A stretch of DNA of 64,000 nt from Acidimicrobiales bacterium (GTDB taxonomy: Bacteria; Actinomycetota; Acidimicrobiia; Acidimicrobiales; SHLQ01): assembly GCA_020628865.1 (NCBI GenBank), contig JAHDEJ010000026.1:1-64000 (forward strand), in the 5' to 3' direction. Each line of letters begins with the position of its first letter. Within the stretch, counting starts at the first letter, position 1. This document shows, piece by piece, positions 7,048 to 15,286 of this stretch. Position numbers and translations under genes: made by a program. The notes beneath the pieces were generated by a model. It was not told the DNA's origin, searched no databases, and saw only the letters and a list, made by a program, of their open reading frames with translations.

Positions 7048-8519
7048 CCCACTTTCAGCTCTACATCGACGGCGAGTTCTGCGATGCCTCCGACGGCGGA
7101 ACGCTCGAATCCATCAACCCTGCGGACAACACCGCCTGGGCCACCAGCGCCGCCGCAACCGAAGCCGACGTCGACCGTGCCGTGCGGGCCGCCCACCACG
7201 CCATGTACGAAGGCGAATGGTCGAAGCTGACAGCGACCCAGCGCGGCGCCTACCTCCACAAGCTGGCCGACGCCGTTGCGGAAGCTGCGCCACGCCTCGG
7301 CGAGATCGAAACGAAGGACAGCGGCAAGCTCGCGGCCGAAACCCGCATGCAGTCCGCCTACGTCGCCGATTACTACCGCTACTTCGCCGGGATGGCCGAC
7401 AAGATCCACGGCCGCACCCTGCCGATCGATAAGCCCGACATGCACGTGTTCACCACACCCGAACCGATCGGCGTCGTCGGAGCGATCGTGCCGTGGAACG
7501 CCGAGATGTTCCTCACCGCCACCAAGGTCGGCCCAGCTCTCGCCGCCGGCTGCGCCGTGGTGATCAAAGCCTCGGAACATGCTCCGGGCCCACTCCTCGA
7601 ATTCGCCAAGGTCGTCCACGAAGTCGGCTTCCCGCCCGGCGTCATCAACCTCATCACCGGCTTCGGCGAACCAGCGGGCCGGGCACTCACCAGCCATCCG
7701 CTCGTCGCCCGCGTCGCCTTCACCGGTGGCCTCGACGCCGCCCGCCACGTCGTCCGCAACACGGCCGAGAACTTCGCCCACGTGTCCCTCGAGCTCGGCG
7801 GCAAGTCCCCCATCCTCGTCTTCGAAGACGCCGACCTCGAAGGCGCGGTGAACGGCGCGATCGCCGGCAACTTCGGCGCCACCGGGCAGAGCTGCGTCGC
7901 CGGCACCCGGGTCTTCGTGCAACGCAGCATCCACGACGAGTTCCTGGCCAAGCTCGTCGAACGAGCCGAAGCGATCCGCATCGGCGATCCGCTCGACGAC
8001 GACACCCAGATCGGCCCGCTCGCCACCGTGGGCCAACGCGAGAACATCGAGCGAGTCGTCGCCGAATCCATCGAACAGGGCGCCACGCTGCACACCGGAG
8101 GCAAGCGCCCCGAAGGGTTCGAGCACGGCAACTACTACGCCCCCACCATCCTCGGCTGCCCGGATCAGACGATCACGTCCACCCGGGTCGAGCTGTTCGG
8201 TCCGGTGATGTCGCTCATCATCTTCGACACCGAAGAGGAAGCCATCGAGATGGCCAACGACACCGCGTTCGGGCTCGGCTCCGGCGTGTTCACCGAGAAC
8301 CTCGCCCGCGCCCACCGCGTGTCGGCCGCCATCCGATCAGGCATCGTCTGGGTCAACACCTACCGAGCGATCTCCCCCATCTCGCCATTCGGCGGGTTCG
8401 GCAACTCGGGCTACGGACGCGAAGCCGGCATCGACGCCGTCGAGGACTACCTGCGCACCAAGGCCGTGTGGATCAACACCTCATCCGTTCCCATGGCCAA
8501 TCCATTCGTGATCAGATAG
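7044..8519 (+). CDS. Aldehyde dehydrogenase family protein
   Basis: A 491-residue NAD(P)-dependent aldehyde dehydrogenase of normal family length. The substrate/cofactor block 'GAIVPWNAEMFLTATKVGPALAAGC' sits near 145-170, the general base is Glu250 in 'LELGGKSP', the catalytic nucleophile is Cys284 in 'GQSCVAGTR', and 'FGPVMS' plus the C-terminal 'GGFGNSGYGREAG' complete the pattern. It is translationally coupled to the upstream AA_synth gene by ATGA and followed five bases later by an acyl-CoA dehydrogenase. The aldehyde is unknown; it probably oxidises a product of, or feeds, the neighbouring flavoenzyme. Confidence 0.95.
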   Translation: MTHFQLYIDGEFCDASDGGTLESINPADNTAWATSAAATEADVDRAVRAAHHAMYEGEWSKLTATQRGAYLHKLADAVAEAAPRLGEIETKDSGKLAAETRMQSAYVADYYRYFAGMADKIHGRTLPIDKPDMHVFTTPEPIGVVGAIVPWNAEMFLTATKVGPALAAGCAVVIKASEHAPGPLLEFAKVVHEVGFPPGVINLITGFGEPAGRALTSHPLVARVAFTGGLDAARHVVRNTAENFAHVSLELGGKSPILVFEDADLEGAVNGAIAGNFGATGQSCVAGTRVFVQRSIHDEFLAKLVERAEAIRIGDPLDDDTQIGPLATVGQRENIERVVAESIEQGATLHTGGKRPEGFEHGNYYAPTILGCPDQTITSTRVELFGPVMSLIIFDTEEEAIEMANDTAFGLGSGVFTENLARAHRVSAAIRSGIVWVNTYRAISPISPFGGFGNSGYGREAGIDAVEDYLRTKAVWINTSSVPMANPFVIR

Positions 8520-8524
8520 AGGCC

Positions 8525-9673
8525 ATGACCACCGCCTCCAGCCCCTTCTACACCGACGACCACGAGGCCTTTCGCCAGGTCATCAAGGACTTCACCGAGA
8601 AGGACGTCACCCCACACATCCCCGAGTGGGAGGACGCCGGCGAGATCCCGCTGGAGATGTACGCCAAGGCCGGAGCGATCGGCGTGTTCGGCGACGGCTT
8701 CGAAGCCGAATACGGCGGACACGGACAACGAGACGCCATCCTGCGGATGGTCATGTTCGAAGAGCTCTGCCAGGCCGGCTCCGGCGGCTTCATCGCTGCG
8801 CTCCTCACCAACTACATCGGCCTGTCCCCCATCGGGAAGTTCGGCGACGCCGCCCTCAAGGCCCGAGTCATCGGCCCGTGCATGGAAGGTGCAGCCATCT
8901 GTGCCCTGGCGATCACCGAGCCGTCCGGCGGGTCCGACGTCGCCCGAGTCACCACCACCGCCCGGCGAGACGGCGACCACTACGTCGTGAACGGATCGAA
9001 AACCTTCATCACCTCCGGCATGCGGGCCAACCACTTCACCACCGCCGTACGCACCGGCGGCGACGGACCGGCCGGCCTGTCCATGCTCGTCATCGACGCC
9101 GACCTCCCCGGCGTGTCCCGCACCAAGCTCGACAAGATGGGCTGGCTCTGTTCCGACACTGCGACCATCTACTTCGACGACGTGCGCGTCCCGGCCGAGA
9201 ACCTCCTCGGCGAAGAGGGCGCCGGCTTCTCGATGATCGTCAACAACTTCAACGCCGAACGCATCGACATGGCTGCGCAGTCCATCGCATTCAGCCGGGT
9301 GTGCTTCGACGAGGCACTCGCATGGGCCCGGGAGCGCCACACGTTCGGCAAGCCCATGTCCACTAGCCAGGTGATCCGCCACAAACTCGTGGAGATGGAC
9401 CGCAACATCCGCGCCAATCACGCCTGGTGCGAGCTGCTCGCCTGGCGCATCAACCAGGGCGACAACCCGGTCGCCGAGATCGCCGAACTCAAGGTCGCTG
9501 CCACGACCTGCTTCGAGTTCTGCGCCCGCGAGGCCGCGCAGATCCTCGGCGGAGCCAGCTACCTGCGCGGCAGTGTCGTCGAGCGTCTCTACCGCGAGGT
9601 ACGGGTGCAGGCGATCGGTGGCGGAAGCGAAGAGATCATGCGTGACCTCGCCGCCAACCAGCTCGGCATCTGA
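8525..9673 (+). CDS. Acyl-CoA dehydrogenase, third gene of AA_synth operon
   Basis: A 382-residue acyl-CoA dehydrogenase starting at MTTASSPFYTDDHEAFR. It has 'AITEPSGGSDVARVTTTA' (flavin motif), 'NGSKTFITSG', 'MGWLCSDTATIYFDDVRVPAENLLGEEGAGF', 'RHTFGKPM' and the C-terminal 'GGASYLRGSVVERLYREVRVQAIGGGSEEI' region (quoted in overview). The final motif is IGGGSEEI rather than EGT, as in FadE-type enzymes whose base is placed elsewhere. The frame extends upstream through the aldehyde dehydrogenase, but the ATG five bases after that gene's stop, with AGAGG just before, is the sensible start. It is not closely similar to the dehydrogenases at 4.9 and 51.5 kb. Confidence 0.93.
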   Translation: MTTASSPFYTDDHEAFRQVIKDFTEKDVTPHIPEWEDAGEIPLEMYAKAGAIGVFGDGFEAEYGGHGQRDAILRMVMFEELCQAGSGGFIAALLTNYIGLSPIGKFGDAALKARVIGPCMEGAAICALAITEPSGGSDVARVTTTARRDGDHYVVNGSKTFITSGMRANHFTTAVRTGGDGPAGLSMLVIDADLPGVSRTKLDKMGWLCSDTATIYFDDVRVPAENLLGEEGAGFSMIVNNFNAERIDMAAQSIAFSRVCFDEALAWARERHTFGKPMSTSQVIRHKLVEMDRNIRANHAWCELLAWRINQGDNPVAEIAELKVAATTCFEFCAREAAQILGGASYLRGSVVERLYREVRVQAIGGGSEEIMRDLAANQLGI

Positions 9674-9685
9674 GCCTGCCGCGCC

Positions 9686-10312
9686 TCAGTCGGCGATCGC
9701 CCAGCGAACCGAAACACTCGCCGACGTCTCCAACTCGCCCGCCTCGATCGGCATGTCCATCTCCGCGCTGGACGCCATGGCCCGCATCATCCTCGGCGGA
9801 CCACCGTGTGCCGGTCCCCCTTCGACGATGGACTGCACGGAACCAAGCGACACACCGGCCAGTTCCGCCAGGTGCTGCGCCTTGCGCTGCGCATCGGCAA
9901 AGGCGAGCGCCCGCGCCTCGTCGGCACCCGCATCCGGATCCTCGGTGCCGAAGGTCAGCCCGTGCATCTCCAGGCCGTCGCCCACGATCTGGAAGATCTC
10001 GTTGACGATCGCCGGCGCGGCGACAAGGTCGCGGATCGTGGCCCGCAAACCCGTGTTCAGATAGTGGGTCGTCTGCCGCACCTGCGAGTCGAACGACGTA
10101 TGCACGTTCAGCCGGTCGGTCTGCACGTCGGTCCGGTCCACCCCGGCCGCCAGCAGATGATCCCGAGCTCCGGCAAGTTTCGCGCCCGCCCCCGAGCGGA
10201 TCGTCTCGAGATCGGAACCGGCCATCGACACGCCGATCGACAACGTCGCAATGTCCGGTTCGACCGTCACCCGCCCGACTCCGGTGACCGAAATTCCCTG
10301 CTGCTCGTCCAT
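9686..10312 (-). CDS. SIMPL domain (DUF541) protein
   Basis: A 208-residue protein covered by one SIMPL domain: 'ISVTGVGRVTVEPDIATLSIGVSM' at the N-terminus, 'LNVHTSFDSQ', 'LRATIRDLVAAPAIVNEIFQ' and the 'EARALAFADAQRKAQHLAELAGVSLG' helix (quoted in part). Homologues form oligomeric beta-rich assemblies, often periplasmic or secreted; this one has no signal peptide. Function is unknown for most members. The start MDEQQG is preceded by TACCGT six bases upstream, giving a leaderless message. It is divergent from the histidine kinase. Confidence 0.85.
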   Translation of the reverse strand: MDEQQGISVTGVGRVTVEPDIATLSIGVSMAGSDLETIRSGAGAKLAGARDHLLAAGVDRTDVQTDRLNVHTSFDSQVRQTTHYLNTGLRATIRDLVAAPAIVNEIFQIVGDGLEMHGLTFGTEDPDAGADEARALAFADAQRKAQHLAELAGVSLGSVQSIVEGGPAHGGPPRMMRAMASSAEMDMPIEAGELETSASVSVRWAIAD

Positions 10313-10318
10313 GCGCCG

Positions 10319-10324
10319 ACGGTA
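10319..10324 (-). promoter_or_regulatory. Leaderless -10 box of the SIMPL gene
   Basis: TACCGT on the minus strand, six bases before the ATG of the SIMPL gene. Confidence 0.5.
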
Positions 10325-10416
10325 GCGTCCCGCAGGCGGCAACGATGTGCGGGTTCGCCCCCAGGAGGATCGGACGGATCAACCTCCGGGCGGATGACCG
10401 CTGCGACCGGGTCATC

Positions 10417-10422
10417 TACCGT
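10417..10422 (+). promoter_or_regulatory. Leaderless -10 box of the histidine kinase gene
   Basis: TACCGT, seven bases before ATG 10430. An in-frame GTG at 10421 overlaps the box, which argues for ATG 10430 as the start. Confidence 0.5.
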
Positions 10423-10429
10423 GAAAACC

Positions 10430-11569
10430 ATGATGGATCTCCCGGGAAAACTCTCGGTACTCGAAGAACGAGCGCTGCGAATTGCGGGCGCCACACTCGC
10501 CACGCTGGCGGCGATCGGCGCCTTCGCCACCCGCGAAGACGACGTCGTCAGTTGGATCTTTCTCGGCCCGACGATCGGGTTGTTCTGGCTGTGGGCACTC
10601 GCCAACGGGCCGAGCCGACCGCTCCACGTCATGGGCCTCTGGGTTCCGCTGATCCTCGAACTGATCGAAAGTGACGATGAGGTCTCCATGTTCATCGCCA
10701 TCGTCACGGCGACGGCGCTCAGCGGGCTCGAGCCCAACCGCACCTACGTCCGGGTGTCGCTCATCCTCTACGTGTTCCTGGTCGGGACGCTTGGCGTCAC
10801 CGAAGCGATCTCCAACTTCGGCTGGCCGAACTGGTTGTTCGGCTTTCTGTTTGCGTGGGGTGCCGGCGAGCTGATGTGGCGGCTCCGCGAAGCCGTGGGC
10901 GAGCTCCACCACACCCGATCGTTGATCGCGGACCAGGCCACACTCAACGAGCGGCGCCGCATCGCACGTGACGTGCACGATCTCGTGGGCCACTCGCTGA
11001 CCGTCGTCATGCTGCACGTGACCGGCGCCCGCCACCTCGTCCACAAAGACCCCGACGAAGCCGAGAAGGCGCTGATCCAGGCCGAAGAAGCCGGTCGGCA
11101 AAGCCTCGCCGAGATCCGCCGCACCGTCGGGCTGCTGCGGGACGAGAACGAGGACGCAATCGAGATCCTGCCCGCATCCGACCTGTTCGACATCCCCAAC
11201 CTCGTCGACGACTTCATCCTGGCCGGCGTCGATGTGGACGTCGACCTGCGCGGTCGCATCGAGCTCGTCGATCCCGCCGTCGGCCTTGCCGGCTACCGAA
11301 TCACCCAGGAAGCGTTGACCAACGTGTCCCGCCACGCCGTTGGCGGCAGCGCCTCGGTCACCGTCGTCGTCGATGACGGCCAATGCGAAATCGCCGTACT
11401 CAGCACCGGAGGCGTCTCGAGCGATATGACCTCGGGCGCCGGGATGGGGCTGACCTCGATGCGGGAGCGGGCCCGGTCCGTCGGCGGGTCGCTCATCGCC
11501 GGTCCGGACGGCGACGGTTGGCGGGTCGAGGCCAGCCTCCCGGTGACCGCCTCCAACTCGGTGCGCTAA
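10430..11569 (+). CDS. Sensor histidine kinase, NarL/DesK type (HisKA_3)
   Basis: A 379-residue membrane sensor kinase. The first 150 residues contain about four to five hydrophobic segments, with little extracytoplasmic sequence, so it likely senses within the membrane. The dimerisation/phosphoacceptor helix holds His183 in 'RRRIARDVHDLVGHSL', the H-box of the HisKA_3 class. The HATPase_c region follows with 'YRITQEALTNVSRHA' (N-box) and 'GMGLTSMRERARSVGGSL' (G-box). The partner response regulator begins nine bases downstream. This resembles DesK/LiaS-type membrane or envelope stress systems; the signal is unknown. No ABC transporter target lies beside it. Confidence 0.93.
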   Translation: MMDLPGKLSVLEERALRIAGATLATLAAIGAFATREDDVVSWIFLGPTIGLFWLWALANGPSRPLHVMGLWVPLILELIESDDEVSMFIAIVTATALSGLEPNRTYVRVSLILYVFLVGTLGVTEAISNFGWPNWLFGFLFAWGAGELMWRLREAVGELHHTRSLIADQATLNERRRIARDVHDLVGHSLTVVMLHVTGARHLVHKDPDEAEKALIQAEEAGRQSLAEIRRTVGLLRDENEDAIEILPASDLFDIPNLVDDFILAGVDVDVDLRGRIELVDPAVGLAGYRITQEALTNVSRHAVGGSASVTVVVDDGQCEIAVLSTGGVSSDMTSGAGMGLTSMRERARSVGGSLIAGPDGDGWRVEASLPVTASNSVR

Positions 11570-11578
11570 GAAGGCTCC

Positions 11579-12235
11579 GTGCATCGCATCCTTCTCGTCG
11601 ACGATCAGGAACTCATCCGCGACGGCCTTCGGCGCATCCTCTCGAGCGAGGACGACCTCACCGTGGCCGCCGAGGCCGGCGACGGGCAGGAAGCCCTCGA
11701 CCTGCTCGAGGCCGGCGAACTCGACATCGTGATCATGGACATTCGCATGCGCGGCATGGACGGCATCGAAGCCACGACCCGAATCCGCAACCAGGACGGC
11801 CCGCCGGTGCTCGTGCTCACCACGTTCGACGACGACGAGATCCTCTGGGGCGCCATCGACGCGGGCGCTGCCGGCTTCATCCTCAAGGAAGCCCCGGCCC
11901 AGGACCTGATCCGGGCGACCCGCACCGTGGCGTCCGGCGGGTCGTGGTTGGACCCGATCGTCACCCCACGCGTCCTCGCCCACCACCGCTCCCATGTCCT
12001 GCCGATCGCACGGCGGGCAGAGTTCGCGCACCAGCTTTCCGACCGGGAGAACGAGGTGCTCCAGGCAATGGCCCGCGGGCTGACGAACGGCGAGATCGCC
12101 GAAGAGCTCATCGTCGGACTGGCGACCGTGAAGAGCCATGTGGGTTCGATCTTCACGAAGCTCGACGTGCGGGATCGGGCCGGCGCAATCGTGTACGCGT
12201 ATCAGCACGGGCTCGTCGACCCGGACCAGCTGTAG
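11579..12235 (+). CDS. LuxR/NarL-family response regulator
   Basis: A 218-residue response regulator with a GTG start and AAGAAGG just upstream. The receiver domain (1-115) has the acidic pair in 'LLVDDQ', phospho-acceptor Asp54 in 'IVIMDIRMRGMDG', Thr in 'LVLTTFDDD' and Lys in 'GFILKEA'. The C-terminal LuxR-type helix-turn-helix (about 150-212) has 'LSDRENEVLQAMARGLTNGEIAEEL' in overview and 'VKSHVGSIFTKLDVRDRA'. It is the cognate partner of the kinase nine bases upstream. Its stop is one base from the convergent molybdenum hydroxylase stop. Confidence 0.95.
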   Translation: MHRILLVDDQELIRDGLRRILSSEDDLTVAAEAGDGQEALDLLEAGELDIVIMDIRMRGMDGIEATTRIRNQDGPPVLVLTTFDDDEILWGAIDAGAAGFILKEAPAQDLIRATRTVASGGSWLDPIVTPRVLAHHRSHVLPIARRAEFAHQLSDRENEVLQAMARGLTNGEIAEELIVGLATVKSHVGSIFTKLDVRDRAGAIVYAYQHGLVDPDQL

Positions 12236-12236
12236 C

Positions 12237-14576
12237 TCAGGTTGGCCGGCTCGCCTCGACGATCGCACGCCAGACCACATCCGGCGTACAGGGAATGGGA
12301 AGGTCATCGATCCCGAGGTGCGCCAACGCGTCCACCACGGCGTTGTGCGTTGCGCCCATGGCTCCGATGATGCCGGATTCTCCGACACCCTTGACGCCGA
12401 GCACGTTGAATGACGTCGGAGTCGCCGACGGGGCAAGCGTGAACTGGGGGAACTGATCGACGGACGCGGCTGCGTAGGTGACGAAGTTCGTGGTCAGCGG
12501 GTTGGCGTCCTCGTCGTAGCGCATCTCCTCCCCCAGCACCTGAGCCACGCCAGATGCGATGCCGCCGTGCAACTGGCCCTCGACGATCATCGGATTGACC
12601 CGCACCCCGCAGTCGTCGACGCCGTAGTAGTCCCGAAGGGTCACGCCGCCCGTGCGCACATCGACTTCGACAACAGCCACGTGCGCACCGGATGGGAAGC
12701 TGTTGTTGTCGCCGACGTCGTGCACCTCACCACAGATCAGCTCCTCCGTGCGGGCCGGATCCGCCGCCACCTCGGCCGCAATCGCTTCCCAGCCCACCGC
12801 AACGGCCGGCACGCCGGCCACGTGGAAGCGGGCGACTCCCTGCTCGATCGAACAGGCGATGTCCTCCACCGCCGCCTCGAGCTGCGCCGCCGCGATTGCC
12901 CGAGCCCGGTCCACCAACTCGGTCGAGGCCGTGTGGATGGCCACGCCCGCGGTCTGCATGCTCCGGGATCCCACGGCGCCGACGCCCGTCGGTGTGTCGT
13001 CGGTCGAGCCTTCACTCACCCGGATCCGTTCGATCGGGATGCCGAGCACATCCGCCGCGATCTGCGCCCAGGTGGCGTCGTGCCCGTGGCCCTGACTCGT
13101 CGTTCCCGTGTACACGGTTGCGGAGCCGTCCGGCTCGATCTCCACCCGGGCCTCTTCGCTGCCGCCGCCCACCGTCATGTGGTGGTAGCTCGAGATGCCG
13201 ATGCCGAGCTGCACGGCTGTACCTTCCGCCCGTCGCTCCGCCTGCTCGGCTCGCAGTGCTCGGTAGTCGGCCAGGTCGAGTGCTCGATCGAGATCGCCGG
13301 GATAGTCGGCCTCGTCGTAGACCACGCCGGTCGCCGCCGTGAACGGCATCTGCTCCGGGCGCACGAGATTCCGACGCCGGACCTCAGCCGGGTCCATCCC
13401 CACCGATGCCGCGAAACGGTCCACCGCTCGCTCCAGCGCAGCGAGGTACGGGCCGCGCCCGGCCCCTCGAAACGCCGACACCTGCGGAGCGTTGGTGACC
13501 ACAGAAACGGACGAGAACTCGACATGGGCGATGTCGTACGGCCCGGATGCGCCATGCGAGTTGAAGCGACTCGGAAGGTTCGCCCCGACGCCGGGGTAGG
13601 CACCAGAGTCCTTCAGGACCTCGCCCCGCAGCGCCGTGATCCGACCATCGGCGGAGCCGGCAAGCCGCAGTGTGATCTGTTCTCCACGACCCTGCGTCGC
13701 CCCTTGGAAGTACTCGGACCGCGTCTGCACCCACCGAACCGGCGCACCCACAGCGCGGGCGATCATCGGCAGCGCCCGTTCAGACGCACTCCGACTGACC
13801 TTGCCACCGAAACCGCCACCCACGGCCGGGGTGTGGACCTGGATGAGATCCGGATCCATCTGGTACAGCTCGGCGAGATCGTCCCGGAAACCGTGCGGCC
13901 GCTGCGTCGACGCCTGCACGTGAAGTTCGAGTCCATCCCACCAGGTGATCTGCCCGTACGGCTCGATCGGCGCCGGAAGCTGACGGGGGTTCCAGACCGT
14001 CGTGTCGACCACCACGTCCGCGTCGAACATCGCCGGCTCGTGTTCACCATCGTGCACGAGCACCACGTTCGTGCCACCACCCGCACCAGGTGCACCGCCG
14101 CGGACCCGTGCGCCCTCGCCCACATCGAACAGCAGGGTCGAATCGGATCGGGCTTCCTCCACGTCGATCACCGCCGGCAACGGATCCCAGTCCACCTCCA
14201 CCAGCTCGACCGCGTCCACCGCCGCCGCCAACGAATCGGCGACCACGGCAGCGACCGGCTCGCCGGCGAATCGCACCTTGCCTTCACCAAGGATCGGCTG
14301 GGCGAAGACCGGCGGAAACCAGTCGGGGAAGACCGAACCCGCCGGAAACACGTCGTGATCCGCCGGAGTCAACACGGCCCGAACGCCCGGCGCCTCGGAC
14401 GCCAATTCGGTGTCGATACCCAGAATCCGCGCATGACCGAACGGCGACCGGACGAACACCACGTCGAGCAGATCCGGGAACTCCGCCGCCGGCAGATCCG
14501 CCAGGTAGCGGGAGGCGCCGCGCAAAAAGCGTTCATCCTCCGGACGGCGCATCGATCGACCCACGTAACCGTTCAT
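12237..14576 (-). CDS. Xanthine dehydrogenase/CoxL-family molybdopterin-binding subunit
   Basis: A 779-residue large subunit of the molybdenum hydroxylase family (aldehyde oxidase/xanthine dehydrogenase, CO dehydrogenase CoxL). It has the N-terminal a/b hammerhead region ('RRPEDERFLRGASRYLADL'), molybdopterin-binding 'GGGFGGKVSRSASE', 'FRGAGRGP' in the active-site loop where form I CO dehydrogenases carry a Cys-containing AYxCSFR loop, and the C-terminal 'GVGESG' whose Glu is the catalytic base. The missing Cys loop argues against aerobic CO oxidation. No FAD or 2Fe-2S subunit gene is adjacent, so partners must be elsewhere or the protein works alone. A leaderless TACGCT box precedes the ATG chosen. 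Confidence 0.92.
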   Translation of the reverse strand: MNGYVGRSMRRPEDERFLRGASRYLADLPAAEFPDLLDVVFVRSPFGHARILGIDTELASEAPGVRAVLTPADHDVFPAGSVFPDWFPPVFAQPILGEGKVRFAGEPVAAVVADSLAAAVDAVELVEVDWDPLPAVIDVEEARSDSTLLFDVGEGARVRGGAPGAGGGTNVVLVHDGEHEPAMFDADVVVDTTVWNPRQLPAPIEPYGQITWWDGLELHVQASTQRPHGFRDDLAELYQMDPDLIQVHTPAVGGGFGGKVSRSASERALPMIARAVGAPVRWVQTRSEYFQGATQGRGEQITLRLAGSADGRITALRGEVLKDSGAYPGVGANLPSRFNSHGASGPYDIAHVEFSSVSVVTNAPQVSAFRGAGRGPYLAALERAVDRFAASVGMDPAEVRRRNLVRPEQMPFTAATGVVYDEADYPGDLDRALDLADYRALRAEQAERRAEGTAVQLGIGISSYHHMTVGGGSEEARVEIEPDGSATVYTGTTSQGHGHDATWAQIAADVLGIPIERIRVSEGSTDDTPTGVGAVGSRSMQTAGVAIHTASTELVDRARAIAAAQLEAAVEDIACSIEQGVARFHVAGVPAVAVGWEAIAAEVAADPARTEELICGEVHDVGDNNSFPSGAHVAVVEVDVRTGGVTLRDYYGVDDCGVRVNPMIVEGQLHGGIASGVAQVLGEEMRYDEDANPLTTNFVTYAAASVDQFPQFTLAPSATPTSFNVLGVKGVGESGIIGAMGATHNAVVDALAHLGIDDLPIPCTPDVVWRAIVEASRPT

Positions 14577-14582
14577 CGCGGC

Positions 14583-14588
14583 AGCGTA
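14583..14588 (-). promoter_or_regulatory. Leaderless -10 box of the molybdenum hydroxylase gene
   Basis: TACGCT on the minus strand, six bases before the ATG of the molybdopterin-binding subunit. Confidence 0.5.
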
Positions 14589-14747
14589 GACGATGCATCG
14601 AACGAGGAATATTCCCGCTCGCGCTGTGGCCTTCGACCGTGCCAAACGCCACCGGAGGCGCCCGTCACAATCGCTACGGTCGGGGCGTGCACCGTCCGTA
14701 GTCTCAAAGAGAGGACTTCCCCCCACCCCTCACGAAAGCGACCCACA

Positions 14748-15164
14748 ATGTTCTCGCTCCTGCACCGCAACAAGCCCGCCTTCATCCAGCCCCGCATCGC
14801 CGAAGCGCTGCTCGGCACCTTCTCCGAATACGAGCTGGGCGTCCTCAGCCGCCTCGGAACCGTCATCGAACTCGACGAAGGCGCCGTGCTCGCGACCGAA
14901 GGTCGCATCGGCCAGGAAGCCGTCATCGTTCTCGATGGCACCGCCGCCGTGAGCCGTGGTGACGACGTCATCGCCACCGTCGGCGTCGGCACCATCCTCG
15001 GCGAGATGGCCCTCCTCAACGGCGAGCCCCGCTCCGCCAGCCTCGTCGCCACCGAGCCCCTCACCGTCATCGCCATGAACCGCCGCGAGTTCAACACGCT
15101 CCTCGAGCAGTGCCCGCGGCTCGACAAGATGGTCCGCGCCCTCGCCGAGAGCCGCGCCGCCTGA
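14748..15164 (+). CDS. Stand-alone cyclic-nucleotide-binding (cNMP) domain protein
   Basis: A 138-residue protein consisting of a Crp-like beta-roll. 'TVIELDEGAVLATEGRIGQEAVIVLDGTAAVSRGDDVIATVG' is the typical beta stretch (paraphrased), and the phosphate-binding cassette is 'ILGEMALLNGEPRSASLVA', which keeps the Glu, Arg and Ser of nucleotide-binding members. There is no DNA-binding helix-turn-helix, so it is not a transcription factor itself; it may gate a partner or only bind a ligand. A TAGTCT box about 43 bases upstream could be the promoter. Actinobacterial genomes often encode several such small domains. Confidence 0.88.
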   Translation: MFSLLHRNKPAFIQPRIAEALLGTFSEYELGVLSRLGTVIELDEGAVLATEGRIGQEAVIVLDGTAAVSRGDDVIATVGVGTILGEMALLNGEPRSASLVATEPLTVIAMNRREFNTLLEQCPRLDKMVRALAESRAA

Positions 15165-15286
15165 TCGACGGCATCGCCGTCCACAACTCGGAGTCTGGGC
15201 GGGGCGACATTCCCCTGGTCGCCCCGCCGATTCCACCCCCTTCGCAACCACCGCCGCCCAGCCCGGCGCCGGTATCGTTCGATGCA

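Noticed and set aside
7493-8524. Long N-terminal extension of the acyl-CoA dehydrogenase at 8.5 kb
   Set aside because: It would overlap the whole second half of the aldehyde dehydrogenase in another frame; an ATG directly after that gene's stop fits the family N-terminus.
10421-10429. GTG 10421 as the kinase start
   Set aside because: It overlaps the putative TACCGT -10 box; ATG 10430 gives the leaderless spacing seen at other genes.
13380-13520. Form I CO dehydrogenase (CoxL)
   Set aside because: The active-site loop lacks the AYxCSFR cysteine motif and no coxS/coxM genes are adjacent.
15110-15286. N-terminal extension of valS
   Set aside because: The added residues are Pro/Arg-rich and overlap the previous gene; ATG 15287 gives the family N-terminus.
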